Of a stretch of 64,000 nt of DNA, positions 40,491 to 49,191 are shown in pieces. The stretch's first letter is position 1; each line of letters starts with the position of its first letter. The stretch comes from Diploptera punctata (lineage: Eukaryota > Arthropoda > Insecta > Blattodea > Blaberidae): positions 434,001 to 498,000 of the forward strand of contig JASPKZ010007531.1 in the NCBI GenBank assembly GCA_030220185.1. Direction: 5' to 3'. The notes under the pieces were generated by a model. That model was not told the DNA's origin. It saw only the letters and a list, made by a program, of their open reading frames with translations, and searched no databases. The position numbers and the translations under genes were made by a program.

Positions 40491-40494
40491 CAGC

Positions 40495-41225
40495 AATTAT
40501 TTAAATATTAAAAGTAACTAGTACAGTGTGGTCTGAAAAAACAATTACTCTTTCTTTATTAAACTAACTTATTTTTACGCGCTGAATATTTAAAGTCGTG
40601 TAGATTACAAAAGTCTATGAAAAATTGTGCACTCAACATAGGCCGCATCAAAAGCTTGACGACCGGTTAAATCGCCCGCTTTTCCCAACATTACAGAAAT
40701 ATATATTTTTCATATTAGTGTGTACCGAAATGAAGATTTCGATACAGGGATTACGTCATACTGCGCAACCTATACGTCATCGCGTCTCCATTTCGTGTGT
40801 GATCTTTGTGAACAGTGCCAAATGCTCCCCTACTTATCCCTTTCTTTCCTAGTAGCGCCGTGTGCTATCGCGCATTCTCCCCTCTCGTTGTGAACTCTCA
40901 TAAAAAGCCGTGTTTTCTAACAACAGATCATCATCTGTTGAGTCAATGTCGGAGTCTGGTCAGTGTAGCTCAGAAGAGCTAGTTTGGTTTGTTAGTTCTT
41001 CAGGCCAGGGTGGGGCCGAAAGGACTGTAGGACCCCAACCCTAGGCTGGACTAGTGTGAGTGTAAATGAATGTATGTTTATTAATATTATTTTTGTACAG
41101 ATGATCAATGATAGCTTTGTTTTATTTATCGAACTAATTATTTATTCATTTATTTTCAATGTTATATCTGACTATATCTTTTTGAAATTAATATAAAATT
41201 ATAGAATATTCACCTGAAAGGTCCG
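40495..41225. other. Interval without recognised genes; higher GC stretch at 40640-41060
   Basis: A 75-codon plus ORF (40625-40852) has no known motif. The inverted word AACAGATCATCATCTGTT near 40921-40938 is a short palindrome. It may be old single-copy DNA, the best place in the window to look for host regulatory or UTR sequence. Confidence 0.35.
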
Positions 41226-41228
41226 TCT

Positions 41229-41640
41229 CCTCAACTTAATTATCATTTAACTGTAGCGCTTTCGGGACTTGTCCCATCATCGGCAGGATTCAAAACTGGT
41301 GTTTCACTGAAGATCTGGTAGAGGGGGTTGCATGTATTGGGTTCGTTTTCTTTTATCAGGCTGTCGTTGTGAGCTGCTTTCATGATTTCCATCTCTTCGA
41401 GTGCGTTTATCTTCGCTGGATTATTTTCTCTGTGCATCACTGTTAGGGTGTTTTCAATATTTAACATGCGATGTCATTCATGGATAACGTGTTTTGCATA
41501 GCTTGATTTACCTTCTGCGTGAACGAAGTCTCGAAAATGTTCTTTGAATCTGATGTTAAAACTCCTGTTTGTCCTTCCTATATAAAATTTGTTGCAGTCC
41601 TTACATAATCTTATAAAAGTTGATTATATCTTTTTGACTC
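41229..41640 (-). pseudogene. Penelope-like element GIY-YIG endonuclease fragment
   Basis: The minus strand reads RLCKDCNKFYIGRTNRSFNI, then RFKEHFRDFVHAEGKSSYAK and HVIHE, a stop, then in the same frame MLNIENTLTVMHRENNPAKI, NALEEMEIMKAAHNDSL and a tail ending near 41243. KFYIGRTNRSFNIRFKEH matches the YIG strand, the catalytic Arg and the following helix of GIY-YIG nucleases as found C-terminal to the RT in Penelope-like elements; the E of ALEEMEIM fits the metal-binding Glu. The GIY strand lies in degenerate sequence to the right and no RT is left. One in-frame stop. The 3' codons overlap a hammerhead-like fold. Confidence 0.8.
41251..41286 (-). ncRNA. Hammerhead-ribozyme-like fold at the 3' end of the Penelope fragment
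   Basis: Minus strand, 36 nt: stem I CTG with CAG (3 bp), core CCGATGA (consensus CTGANGA, one change), one extra T, stem II GGGAC/GTCCC (perfect, loop AA), GAAA, a 2-bp stem III (AG/CT including the last A of GAAA) closed by CG, then A at the cleavage position. Short stem III hammerheads are documented in Penelope-like terminal repeats. The position directly after the endonuclease is as expected. Activity is uncertain because of the U4 change. Confidence 0.6.
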
Positions 41641-41644
41641 GCAT

Positions 41645-42300
41645 TAAACTTTAGTTATCTGAATTATTTCAATTATGCCTATTAATTTAGTAGCCAGCCT
41701 ATGTCAAATATGAAGGTAATATTCCAAAGCTTACTCAACCGTGTGAGAGTTCCTCTTTCCTTAAAGCTTCCACGATTATAGCTTGTAGCTCACTACACAT
41801 TACATGTTTGATAATTTATTAAGGAAAGTTGAGTTAATCTTTGTCTTTTATGGGCCCGGGCAAAGATATCTTAATTTGAGCAGTCTATGTTTTCTATTCA
41901 AAATATTTATCAACAATAACGGTTTGATCCAGCACCAACACGCGTTGTCATCGTTGGTGGCAGATCGCGTGGTTAAAGGGTTCAAGTCCCGGTGCAAGTG
42001 CAATATGTAAAGCAAAGTTAAGAAAGCGTGGGCATATTGTGCATGTGTTTTTAGGCATGCTGTAATTATCCAGCATATTCAGTTTAATGTGACAGTGACA
42101 CATTATACATTGTATCACGTGATTGACAGAATTTAAATTGAATAATTAACCTAAGTTATTGGCATTGCTTCATAATTTAAACACGCCCGGTGCAGCATGA
42201 AAAAATAAACAGCACTTTTCACAACTTTTTAAAGCTTTCACATCCAAAGTGTACAACATATTTTAAAACTATAAAATTCAAAATACTGCCCAGAATTTCA
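41645..42300. other. Interval with a weak tRNA-like remnant
   Basis: GGTGGCAGATCGCGTGGTTA and GGGTTCAAGTCCCGGTGC (41956-41995) look like A- and B-box remnants. No cloverleaf. Otherwise AT-rich with nothing recognised. Confidence 0.35.
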
Positions 42301-42305
42301 ATCTA

Positions 42306-42307
<2 letters not shown>

Positions 42308-42338
<31 letters not shown>
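42308..42338. repeat. TA microsatellite
   Basis: About 15 TA units left of the tRNA-like repeat. Confidence 0.9.
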
Positions 42339-42343
<5 letters not shown>

Positions 42344-42404
42344 CGTATATTATAATTCAATTTTTGACATTGAGCAATGCAAGCTTAATATGACGTAAGA
42401 AAAG

Positions 42405-42655
42405 TAAATGCCTGGACGGTATTCGAACCCGGAACTCTGGGTTGGTACCCCAGCGTGTTATCCATTACACCACCAGGCGAATCCAATCCAAACACTTATT
42501 TTTTCTTATATATATTATATTATATTCTCCATCGTTACTAGGTGTCGCGAGAACTCTGTCTTCACTGCCATCTAGTAGCTGACTATAACAAGTAAGCAAA
42601 TTAAAGAGAATATTTTTACTTTATAGCAGTGACGCTTTATCGATGTTATAATTAA
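42405..42655 (-). mobile_element. tRNA-like-containing repeat, second copy of 9490-9745
   Basis: Minus-strand CGATAAAGCGTCACTGCTAT, CTCTTTAATTTGCTTACTTG and CTAGATGGCAGTGAAGACAG repeat the first copy, ending in a tRNA-like unit (42411-42480). That unit has CTGGG/CCCAG around the loop GTACCAA (triplet ACC) and B box GGTTCGAATACC. The different loop triplets of the two copies argue for drift, not function. Confidence 0.65.
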
Positions 42656-42658
42656 ATT

Positions 42659-42696
<38 letters not shown>
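42659..42696. repeat. TA microsatellite, left flank of mariner-type element
   Basis: About 19 TA units directly touching the left TIR; a matching TA run (43608-43638) follows the right TIR after a TG-rich spacer. Confidence 0.9.
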
Positions 42697-42700
<4 letters not shown>

Positions 42701-43600
42701 GTATCAAAAAGGATGGCGCAAACTTACATGGTTGAAAGTACACCGTAATAGAAGCAACAATGCCCCAGTAAGCATTGGTCCGCAAACGAGCCGTTTGCGA
42801 GATAATTACGAATGTATGGTTACAAGCCGCCACTGACGTCATTGTTTGTAACATCGTACGGTTTACTCCTTGCGCACTTGAAGCCGTCCTATGTTCTTTG
42901 TTTACAAAACTGAACATTGCCGAGAAGTGGGGTTGTAATCAAACCATACACGCAGAACGTACAGGACGGATACAGTACACAGTCTCAAAAGGTAGCTATC
43001 AGTCTGGTCTGAGGAGTGGCACTTGTGCTGTGTTGTAGTTACAATGGAACCTTACAGTAACGAAGAGTATGCGGATATGCATTTCATGTACGGTAGGGCT
43101 AATGGCAATGCACGGGAGGCTCCACGCTTGTACCAAGAAACATATCCTGATCGAAGACACTCCGAAAGTCGTACATTTACAAGGGTCCATCAGCGCCTGA
43201 GAGAAAATGGGGGTTTTGCACATGGCAGAGCAGTAGGTAGGCCTGCTCGCATTACGCCTGAAGGTTGATGATACGGTGTTGGAAGCAGTACAGCTCTCTC
43301 CAGGAACCTCTACGAGAAGAATTGCCACACAACTGCCTGTACTAAGCCACAGTAGTGTATGGAGAACTGTGAAATGTGAACTAAATGAGATGAAAAAATT
43401 AATAGTGAAGTCTAAATTCAAATTAATTTGTACTAACTAGAACGATGTTTTACAATGAAGTCAGTGGCGGCTTGTAATCATACATTCGTAATTATCTCGC
43501 AAACGGCTCGTTTGCGGACCCATGTTTACTGGGACATTGTTGCTTCTATTATCGTGTACTTTCAACCATGTAAGTTTGTGCCATCCTTTTTTATACACCC
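42697..43600 (+). mobile_element. Mariner-type element with 152-bp TIRs, internally deleted
   Basis: Left end GGGTGTATCAAAAAGGATGG and right end (inverse) GGGTGTATAAAAAAGGATGG begin inverted repeats of about 150 bp that run to CCACTGACGTCATTG on the left (about 42848) and its inverse at about 43454. They differ at roughly a dozen positions. The interior holds only the N-terminal end of a transposase. It seems to have inserted in a TA run. Length is too small for a full transposase, so non-autonomous. Confidence 0.88.
43044..43400 (+). pseudogene. Transposase N-terminal HTH fragment (DUF4817-like)
   Basis: The frame from ATG 43044 reads MEPYSNEEYADMHFMYGRAN, then AREAPRLYQETYPDRRHSES, then FTRVHQRLRENGGFAHGRAV and GRPARITPE, with a stop at 43268. 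It resumes after a frame change with DTVLEAVQLSPGTSTRRIAT and SHSSVWRTVKCE. This is the two-HTH DNA-binding part of an arthropod transposase family frequently annotated as DUF4817 (from memory). The DDE catalytic domain is missing. Confidence 0.75.
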
Positions 43601-43639
<39 letters not shown>

Positions 43640-43649
43640 ACATTCATAT

Positions 43650-43890
43650 TATCTGACTTTATAAATCACTGCAAATTATATAGTGGGACAGATCTTTGTG
43701 TTCATGCAGTTCAAATCAGTACTTCTACAATTCATTCTAAATCAAAGTTGAGGTTATGTAGTATTTTTTAAAAATATTAAAATAACTAATATAACAGTTA
43801 TCCTCAATTAAAATGCATTTCTTTTTTAAAAACTTCATCAATTAGTTAAATCCATTTAGGTCTTTCAGAATGTGTTCCATTTTCGGCATG
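43650..43890. other. AT-rich interval, nothing recognised
   Basis: No coding motif or repeat partner. Confidence 0.4.
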
Positions 43891-43899
43891 TAATTTGGA

Positions 43900-44020
43900 A
43901 TCATCATCATCAGCAACAAGGATTAGACCTTAAGGTCCGTTCCAATCTCTTGCTAGAATTGATCTGTCCATCTTTTTGCTGGGTCTTCCAACATTCCTTC
44001 GTCCTAGTAGTTTTCATCAT
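43900..44020 (-). pseudogene. LINE 3'-terminal fragment
   Basis: AACAAGGATTAGACCTTAAG and CGTTCCAATCTCTTGCTAGA match in layout the LINE 3' end at 20950-21040 (AATGGCCTGTTCCGATCTCA). Minus-strand codons fit a broken GRP-K-W box. Short and decayed. Confidence 0.5.
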
Positions 44021-44114
44021 TTTTATTATTATTATATTATTATTATTATTATTATCATTAATTATTATTACTACTACAACTATTACTACTACTACTACTA
44101 CTACTACTACTATT
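44020..44114. repeat. ATT/ACT microsatellite
   Basis: ATT units followed by ACT units. Ends directly at the SINE head. Confidence 0.9.
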
Positions 44115-44445
44115 GTCCACCGCTGTTGTCTCGAGGTAGCGTGCTGCCTTCTCACGCACCGAGCCCAGGTCTGATTCCCGGTCGGGGCAGGCTCCTGGGT
44201 GAGGTTTTTTTTCGGTTTTTTCCCCTCATCTGTAAAACAAATGTCAGGAAGCTTAGGGCCCAACGGTGCCCGAAAATCATCCCGTCATCATCATCATCCT
44301 TATCATCGTCATCATCCTTCACCGGTGTGGAAAGCAACGGGAAGCTACCACACCTATAATTCCCTAGAAAAGCTGCAAAGCATAGCATGAAAATGCTATA
44401 ATTGTAGTGAAAGACCTGCCTTCGGGCAGAATTACTGTGGATGAA
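44115..44445 (+). mobile_element. SINE family I, full copy in plus orientation
   Basis: Head CCACCGCTGTTGTCTCGAGG with a damaged B box (AGGTCTGATTCCC), body CTCATCTGTAAAACAAATGT, ATC run (44284-44320), CTTCACCGGTGTGGAAAGCA, and 3' end GGCAGAATTACTGTGGATG. Longest plus-strand copy. Confidence 0.8.
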
Positions 44446-44454
44446 TGCATTACT

Positions 44455-44459
44455 ACTAC

Positions 44460-44535
<76 letters not shown>

Positions 44536-44640
44536 AATAATAATACTATTAATATTTATTATTACTATTACTGTTATTATTATTAGTAGTAATATTATTA
44601 TTACTGTCATTATTGTTTTACTTATTTATACACAGATTTT
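44455..44640. repeat. ATT-type microsatellite
   Basis: Begins with ACT units, then about 25 pure ATT units, then mixed. It directly abuts the 3' end of the minus-strand LINE at 44640, so it may have grown from that LINE's tail. Confidence 0.93.
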
Positions 44641-45070
44641 TAATGTTTACACATCTTTCTGTGCCTAAATTTTTATTTTCCTTCTCCACTCGTCTCTATC
44701 CATCCATTCCATATCCTCTTATTCTCATTCCAGTTCTTATTTCTTGCATCCACGAATTTCGAGGTCTTCCTTCGCTCCTTCTTCCAGGTTGACACCGTTC
44801 CAATGTTTTTTCGGGTAATCATTCTTCTTCCATTCGTCGTTCGTGCACAGACCAATTTAATTGATTGTATATTATATAATCTACTATTGAACATCTAATA
44901 TTAATTTTTTCTCGTGTGGCAACATTTTTTTTTCTAATTTTGAACATCTTGCTGCTCTCCTCAAGAAATCCATTTCCATCGTCATAAGTTTTTGTTCTAG
45001 GTTTTTGTTGAATTTCCAAACTTCAGCTTCATATGTGACAGTACTTCTCACTATCGAATTAGGCCTATAG
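44640..45070 (-). pseudogene. LINE C-terminal fragment
   Basis: Minus-strand frames read GNGFLEESSKMFKIRKKNVA, DYIIYNQLNWSVHERRMEEE and VDARNKNWNENKRIWNGWIE. It is the best copy of the family also at 5690-6175 and 23907-24043. Frameshifts break it. The 3' UTR has TTTAGGCACAGAAAG followed by the ATT run. Confidence 0.75.
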
Positions 45071-45159
45071 GCTGTATTCGTAACTTATTTTTTTCTGGTT
45101 ATATGTATGTTCCACAAGACTCCATTTATCATTGCTGTTATTGTTCTACCTTTATTTAT

Positions 45160-45167
45160 TCTAAAGG

Positions 45168-45216
<49 letters not shown>

Positions 45217-45225
45217 CGTATCATT
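45160..45225. repeat. ATT microsatellite
   Basis: About 16 ATT units. Confidence 0.9.
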
Positions 45226-45329
45226 ATTGTTATTACCCTATAAAATGCTGTTTGTACATGACATTTACATCGCTACATTTATTGTATCTTTAACTGTTTA
45301 TAATTAGTATAGTGTAGGGCCTATATCTA

Positions 45330-45421
45330 TATTTGTCAAATATTTATTTGTATTTGTGCTGGTTGAGTGGAAGAGAGGGCCTTATGGCCTCAACTCTGCC
45401 AGAATAAATAAAGTATTATTA

Positions 45422-45455
<34 letters not shown>

Positions 45456-45460
45456 AATAT
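45330..45460 (+). mobile_element. Jockey/CR1-like LINE 3' end plus ATT run
   Basis: GGTTGAGTGGAAGAGAGGGCC and CAACTCTGCCAGAATAAATA match the 3' end at 3508-3560. Here the tail is ATT, not TCTAA, and it continues into the next LINE fragment. Confidence 0.6.
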
Positions 45461-46050
45461 TTAGGAAATAAAATTACTAAAGATGGAAAACAAGAAACAG
45501 AGATAAGAAACAGGATCAATATAGGAAAGTATGCTATATCTGCCCTAAATGGAATAGTATGGGACAAACATATCTTCAAAGAAACAAAAAAAAAACTATT
45601 TTTAATACAATAATCAGAAGCATTACTACCTATGGAGCTGATGTGTGGGCTTTAAATGCACAAATGAAAAAAAAAAATCGCCACTGAAATGGACTACTGG
45701 AGACGCGCTGCAAGAATATCCAGGAAGGATAAAATCAGAAATTCATATATAAAAGAAAAAATGCAGGTACAATATTCAATATTAGATTTTATAAAGAAGA
45801 AACAATTAAATTGGTACGGACACATTAGAAGGATGGAAGAAGGAAGACTACCTAAGATAATCATGGATTGGGAACCACAGGGAAGGAAAAAGAAGGGTAG
45901 ACCAAATATTACGTGGATTCAGGGAATCAATGAAACTAAGAGGGAATGGGAAATAGAAGAAGATATATGGATGAACAGAAAATAATGGAAAAATGTGTTG
46001 AAACAAATGTGTAGTTAACTGTGGGTACCGGAAAAATGTATATTCTTTGT
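45450..46050 (+). pseudogene. LINE C-terminal fragment
   Basis: YKYLGNKITKDGKQETEIRN, RINIGKYAISALNGIVWDKH, a frame change near 45600, then YWRRAARISRKDKIRNSYIK, LNWYGHIRRMEEGRLPKIIM and GRKKKGRPNITWIQGINETK to a stop near 45983. Two frames cover nearly all of the region. The 3' UTR ends at an ATT run (46076-46090). It belongs to the same broad family as 44640-45070. Confidence 0.8.
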
Positions 46051-46139
46051 AAAAGCCCGAATAATAAAAACAATTATTATTATTATTGTTATCATCATCA
46101 TCATCTTCATTATAGAACTTAAGTCAAGAATTAATGTCA

Positions 46140-46400
46140 TCTTTATGACATCCAGGAAGCATGAATAATACGTTCCGATTGAGGGTCTTTCCACTTTTCA
46201 GCGGTTGCCCTTTTACCAGCCGGCTGCTGGCCCTTCACATCCACATGTGTCAATCACAGAGGTAGATGATCAACAGCCAGTGTAGGGGTGACATGTGGTT
46301 AGCATGTCGAGTCCCCCAGCCGTTATAGCTGGTTCCTCAACCTGGAGCCGCTACTTATTGTAGCTACCCAATTGCCTCACGATGCTGGGTGGGCACCGGT
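46140..46400. repeat. Interspersed repeat shared with about 1861-1995
   Basis: TCAATCACAGAGGTAGATGA, AGCCAGTGTAGGGGTGACAT and GTTATAGCTGGTTCCTCAAC parallel the first copy. This copy is longer and contains GCTGGGTGGGCACCGGTCCC. Confidence 0.5.
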
Positions 46401-46404
46401 CCCA

Positions 46405-46845
46405 TACTGGCCGAAATACCATGAGAAAATTTATGTTACGTATTAAAATCAAAATACTCTATAATAAGATTGGAGGCCATACGTTATTTATATCTAAGAC
46501 GACTTTACCGACATCTATGGACATTTTTTAACGTTTGTCTATAAGAGTTGATTTCCATTCTACAGCGTGGTTCATTAAAAACATGTTAAGTTACAATTTT
46601 AAAACAGCTAACCTAATTGGAAATGTAACGATGGATTAGACCAACAGAACTTTCGGATCGTTCGCTATCAACTTGTTCTACTCACATCTTGAAACGGACG
46701 TACACGCTGATCTGTGGAGATCAATCACGCAACACTCAAGGCGTTTCCATGGCAACTGATATTATTGCAATACCGTCATATCTTCACTAACAACAATCCT
46801 GTAATTTTATTTCCAACTGAAACAACTCACCAGCACTATCAGCCT
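46405..46845. other. Interval without recognised features
   Basis: No coding motif or repeat partner. Confidence 0.35.
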
Positions 46846-46935
46846 GGAGTTTTATGACCATGCTGACACAACTTCTCCATTAATCCCTATCTTGAGTTAA
46901 TGTTTTCCAATCATTCGCCTGTATAATTCACCTAC

Positions 46936-47512
46936 GCGGTGAATCATAAATATGGCTATACGTTTGATCGCGTTGTGTGATGAAAATATTACCATTACAG
47001 GAAATATAAAATTACCGTTGGAAAGGCAATTATTCAAATTACAACAATGTAATAAAACAAAACAGTGTAGAATTTACGTCATTAGTCAAAATGGTGTTGA
47101 ATATGTAACAGCAAATTACAATTGCTGCATGGGCAATAACGTATGCTAGTGATCGTGAGGCCGCAAGATGGGCAAGACGTGAGTTTAACGTAGCATTGCA
47201 GCCGTCGACTGTGGGGAAGTGGAGAAAACGACTGCTGGAAACGGGAAGGATGCAGAAAATCGAACCTCCTGGAAGACCTCGCATTAGCACGGATGCAGAA
47301 ACAACGAAGAGAATTGTGGAGGCGTTCGACGCTAGCCCACAAAAATCAACCCGCAAGCTCCACGTGAGCAGTGATTTGTTTTGTTTTGAACCATTGTTGT
47401 AATTTGAAGGATTTCCTTTCCAATGATAACATCATATTTCCTTTAATAATAATAATATTTTAGTCACAAAATGCGATCAAACATATAGCCATGTTTCTGA
47501 ATCACTCATTAT
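46936..47512 (+). mobile_element. Short TIR element with transposase HTH fragment
   Basis: The left end (GGTGAATCATAAATATGGCT, ACGTTTGATCGCGTTGTG) and the inverse of the right end (AGTGATTCAGAAACATGGCT, ATGTTTGATCGCATTTTG) form imperfect TIRs of about 55 bp. They sit inside a LINE, whose sequence resumes right after. About 575 bp long, non-autonomous. Confidence 0.7.
47105..47402 (+). pseudogene. Transposase N-terminal HTH fragment
   Basis: An open frame, readable from about 47105, gives ITIAAWAITYASDREAARWA, RREFNVALQPSTVGKWRKRL, GRPRISTDAETTKRIVEAFD and SPQKSTRKL. The layout (first helix set, WRKRLLETG, GRPRIST linker, second HTH) is that of the DUF4817-like transposase at 43044 but only distantly similar in sequence. 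The catalytic part is missing. Confidence 0.7.
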
Positions 47513-47632
47513 ATCAAGTCATAGTTAATATTCTTCCACCTCATTATTGGGACTTCTCCCTCTGTCATTCCTAAAAGAATGGTAGTAAAAGATTCCGGGC
47601 TATGTGGCCGTGGTCTATAACTGGCGTTTCTT

Positions 47633-47674
47633 CCAGACGTTTCTCCCTCAACTGCGGAAGGGCATCTTCAGTGG
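47633..47674 (-). ncRNA. Hammerhead-like core, left arm
   Basis: The minus strand has CCA, CTGAAGA (perfect CTGANGA), TG, stem II from CCCT to AGGG with a loop containing CCGCAGTT, A, GAAA, CGTC and TGG. Stem I CCA/TGG is 3 bp. Stem III is ACGT without a loop, so folding as a monomer is doubtful and a dimer would be needed. Confidence 0.5.
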
Positions 47675-47762
47675 CGAGCGCTAGAAGCTGTTGTTTCCCT
47701 GTCGTAGACTCCCTCATTCGCAGTTGAGTCTACGACAGGGAAACAACAGCTTCTAGCGCTCG

Positions 47763-47803
47763 CCACTGAAGATGCCCTCCGCAGTTGAGGGAGAAACGTC
47801 TGG
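47763..47803 (+). ncRNA. Hammerhead-like core, right arm
   Basis: Plus strand: stem I CCA with TGG, perfect core CTGAAGA, stem II CCCTC/GAGGG with loop CGCAGTT, GAAA, palindromic ACGT as minimal stem III, and C at the cleavage position. An extra T and an A/G mismatch lie between the core and stem II. It mirrors 47633-47674. Confidence 0.5.
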
Positions 47804-48330
47804 AAGAAACGCCAGTTATAGACCACGGCCACATAGCCCGGAATCTTTTACTACCATGATTACCGGCCGTGAAAGCCTGCATTCCTAAAAGAAGTTTCAA
47901 TATTACTCTTACATTCACCATTCGTGCTACATGTCCTATCCATCATGCAGTAGTTTATCAAACTTAACTTTCATAATGTCAAATTTCTTATAAATGTAAT
48001 GTAGATGGTGGTTATGGAGTTTTCTCCATTCACCTGTCTCTAAGTCTCTGAACCAACATTTTGTTAACCACTCTATTCTCATGTAATCTTGACGTTTCCC
48101 CCTCTCATAAAGTAAGGGATCATGTTTCGCATCCATATCTCGAAAAAGTAGTCCTAACTTTTATATATTTTTAGTTTAATATTTGTGAAAGGAATAGGGG
48201 TGATAGGAGTCCCTGTAGTGGATAGTAGCATGCGTTTCCAGAGTCGAGACTAAGTTTAATTTCTTTCTGCAACTCATTCCTATTTGTAGTAATTGCCTCT
48301 AAACGTTTGAAAAACTTCTTTAAATGTCCC

Positions 48331-49130
48331 CTTCTTCTTCCTTTCCAGGATTAGGTCAATGGGACCTGTTACGGTCTCAATTCCATCGTTTCCTTGGCCG
48401 TCCCAAAGATCTTTTTCCATGTGGTTTGTAGGCGTTGATCTTTTTGGGTAATCTTGTACTGTCCATTCTGACTAAATGTTCTTTCCATTGGTATTTGTGC
48501 TCGTCTAGTTTATCGAGTATTGAAAATATCTCCAGTTCATTTCTTATTGATTCATTGTGTAATCTATCCATGCGTGTACATCCTTTTACTTCCAGGATTA
48601 GGTCAATGGGACCTGTTACGGTCTCAATTCCATCGTTTCCTTGGCCGTCCCAAAGATCTTTTTTCATGTGGTTTGTAGGCGTTGATCTTTTTGGAAATCT
48701 TGTACTGTCCATTCTGACTAAATGTTCTTTCCATTGGTATTTGTGCTCTTCTAGTTTATCGAGTATTGAAAATATCTCCAGTTCATTTCTTATTGATTCA
48801 TTGTGTAATCTATCCATGCGTGTACATCCTTTTACGGATCTTAAACATTTCATTTCAGTGGCTCGAATGTGTGAGATATATTTTTTTGTAAATACCCAAG
48901 ATTCAGATCCATATAAAAGAACAGAAACAGCCATAATTTTATAAAACCTGAGCTGAGTTTCTCTTCGAGTCTTTTGGAGGGTTCTTCTTATGGTAGGCCT
49001 ACCTCACATCATTTGATATCGGTTTAATTTATTGTGTATATCCCAATCGTAGCTGTATGTTATATCTGAACCAAGATAGTTAAAGTGTGCTATCTGTTCT
49101 ATTATTTCATTATTGATTACTATTTTTAAA
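48331..49130 (-). pseudogene. LINE C-terminal fragment with internal tandem duplication
   Basis: The minus frame 48377-48934 reads VLLYGSESWVFTKKYISHIR, then SVKGCTRMDRLHNESIRNEL, WKEHLVRMDSTRFPKRSTPT and, after a second VKGCTRMDRLHNESIRNEL, a better C-terminus with TRLPKKINAYKPHGKRSLGR and PRKRW. Further upstream it is degenerate to 49130. Same family as 974-1702. The GAA tail is short (CTTCTTCTTC, 48331-48340). Confidence 0.85.
48345..48838. repeat. 247-bp tandem duplication within the LINE fragment
   Basis: Copy one starts at 48345 and copy two at 48592, both at CCAGGATTAGGTCAATGGGA. They agree nearly throughout. It duplicates the C-terminus and 3' UTR junction, perhaps through unequal exchange or template switching during reverse transcription. 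Confidence 0.9.
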
Positions 49131-49191
49131 AGTTACCTTATACGTTATTTAGCCTGTGGTATGAATTAATGATAGAAATATCGAATAGTTT

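Larger units (their letters stand above)
47580..47879. mobile_element. 300-bp hairpin element with 14-bp target duplication (Penelope-like terminal repeats)
   Basis: Arms 47580 to about 47713 and about 47723-47856 are near-perfect inverse copies (TGGTAGTAAAAGATTCCGGG against its inverse). A 23-bp extension lies only on the right. CATTCCTAAAAGAA flanks both sides (47566-47579 and 47880-47893), so the target was duplicated. The long duplication argues against cut-and-paste and for target-primed insertion; inverted terminal repeats and variable long duplications are known for Penelope-like elements. Both arms carry a hammerhead-like core. Confidence 0.8.
46848..48330 (-). pseudogene. LINE C-terminal region split by two insertions
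   Basis: Three pieces in minus orientation follow one LINE: 46848-46935 (GAGTTAATGTTTTCCAATCA), 47513-47579 and 47880-48330. The last encodes RDLETGEWRKLHNHHLHYIY and, further upstream, an ITTNRNELQKEIK-like stretch. They align in order to the intact copy at 34686-35372. The gaps hold a TIR element (46936-47512) and a hairpin element (47580-47879). Confidence 0.75.

Noticed and set aside
40495..41225. Host exon or promoter in the GC-richer stretch
   Set aside because: No codon pattern, splice sites or known protein similarity that I can defend; only noted as the most likely single-copy DNA.
43461..43643. Small ORFs in the right TIR of the mariner-type element
   Set aside because: They translate TIR and TA-repeat sequence and mirror the ORF in the left TIR.
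44152..44610. 152-codon minus ORF
   Set aside because: Runs through an ATT array and a SINE; composition artefact.
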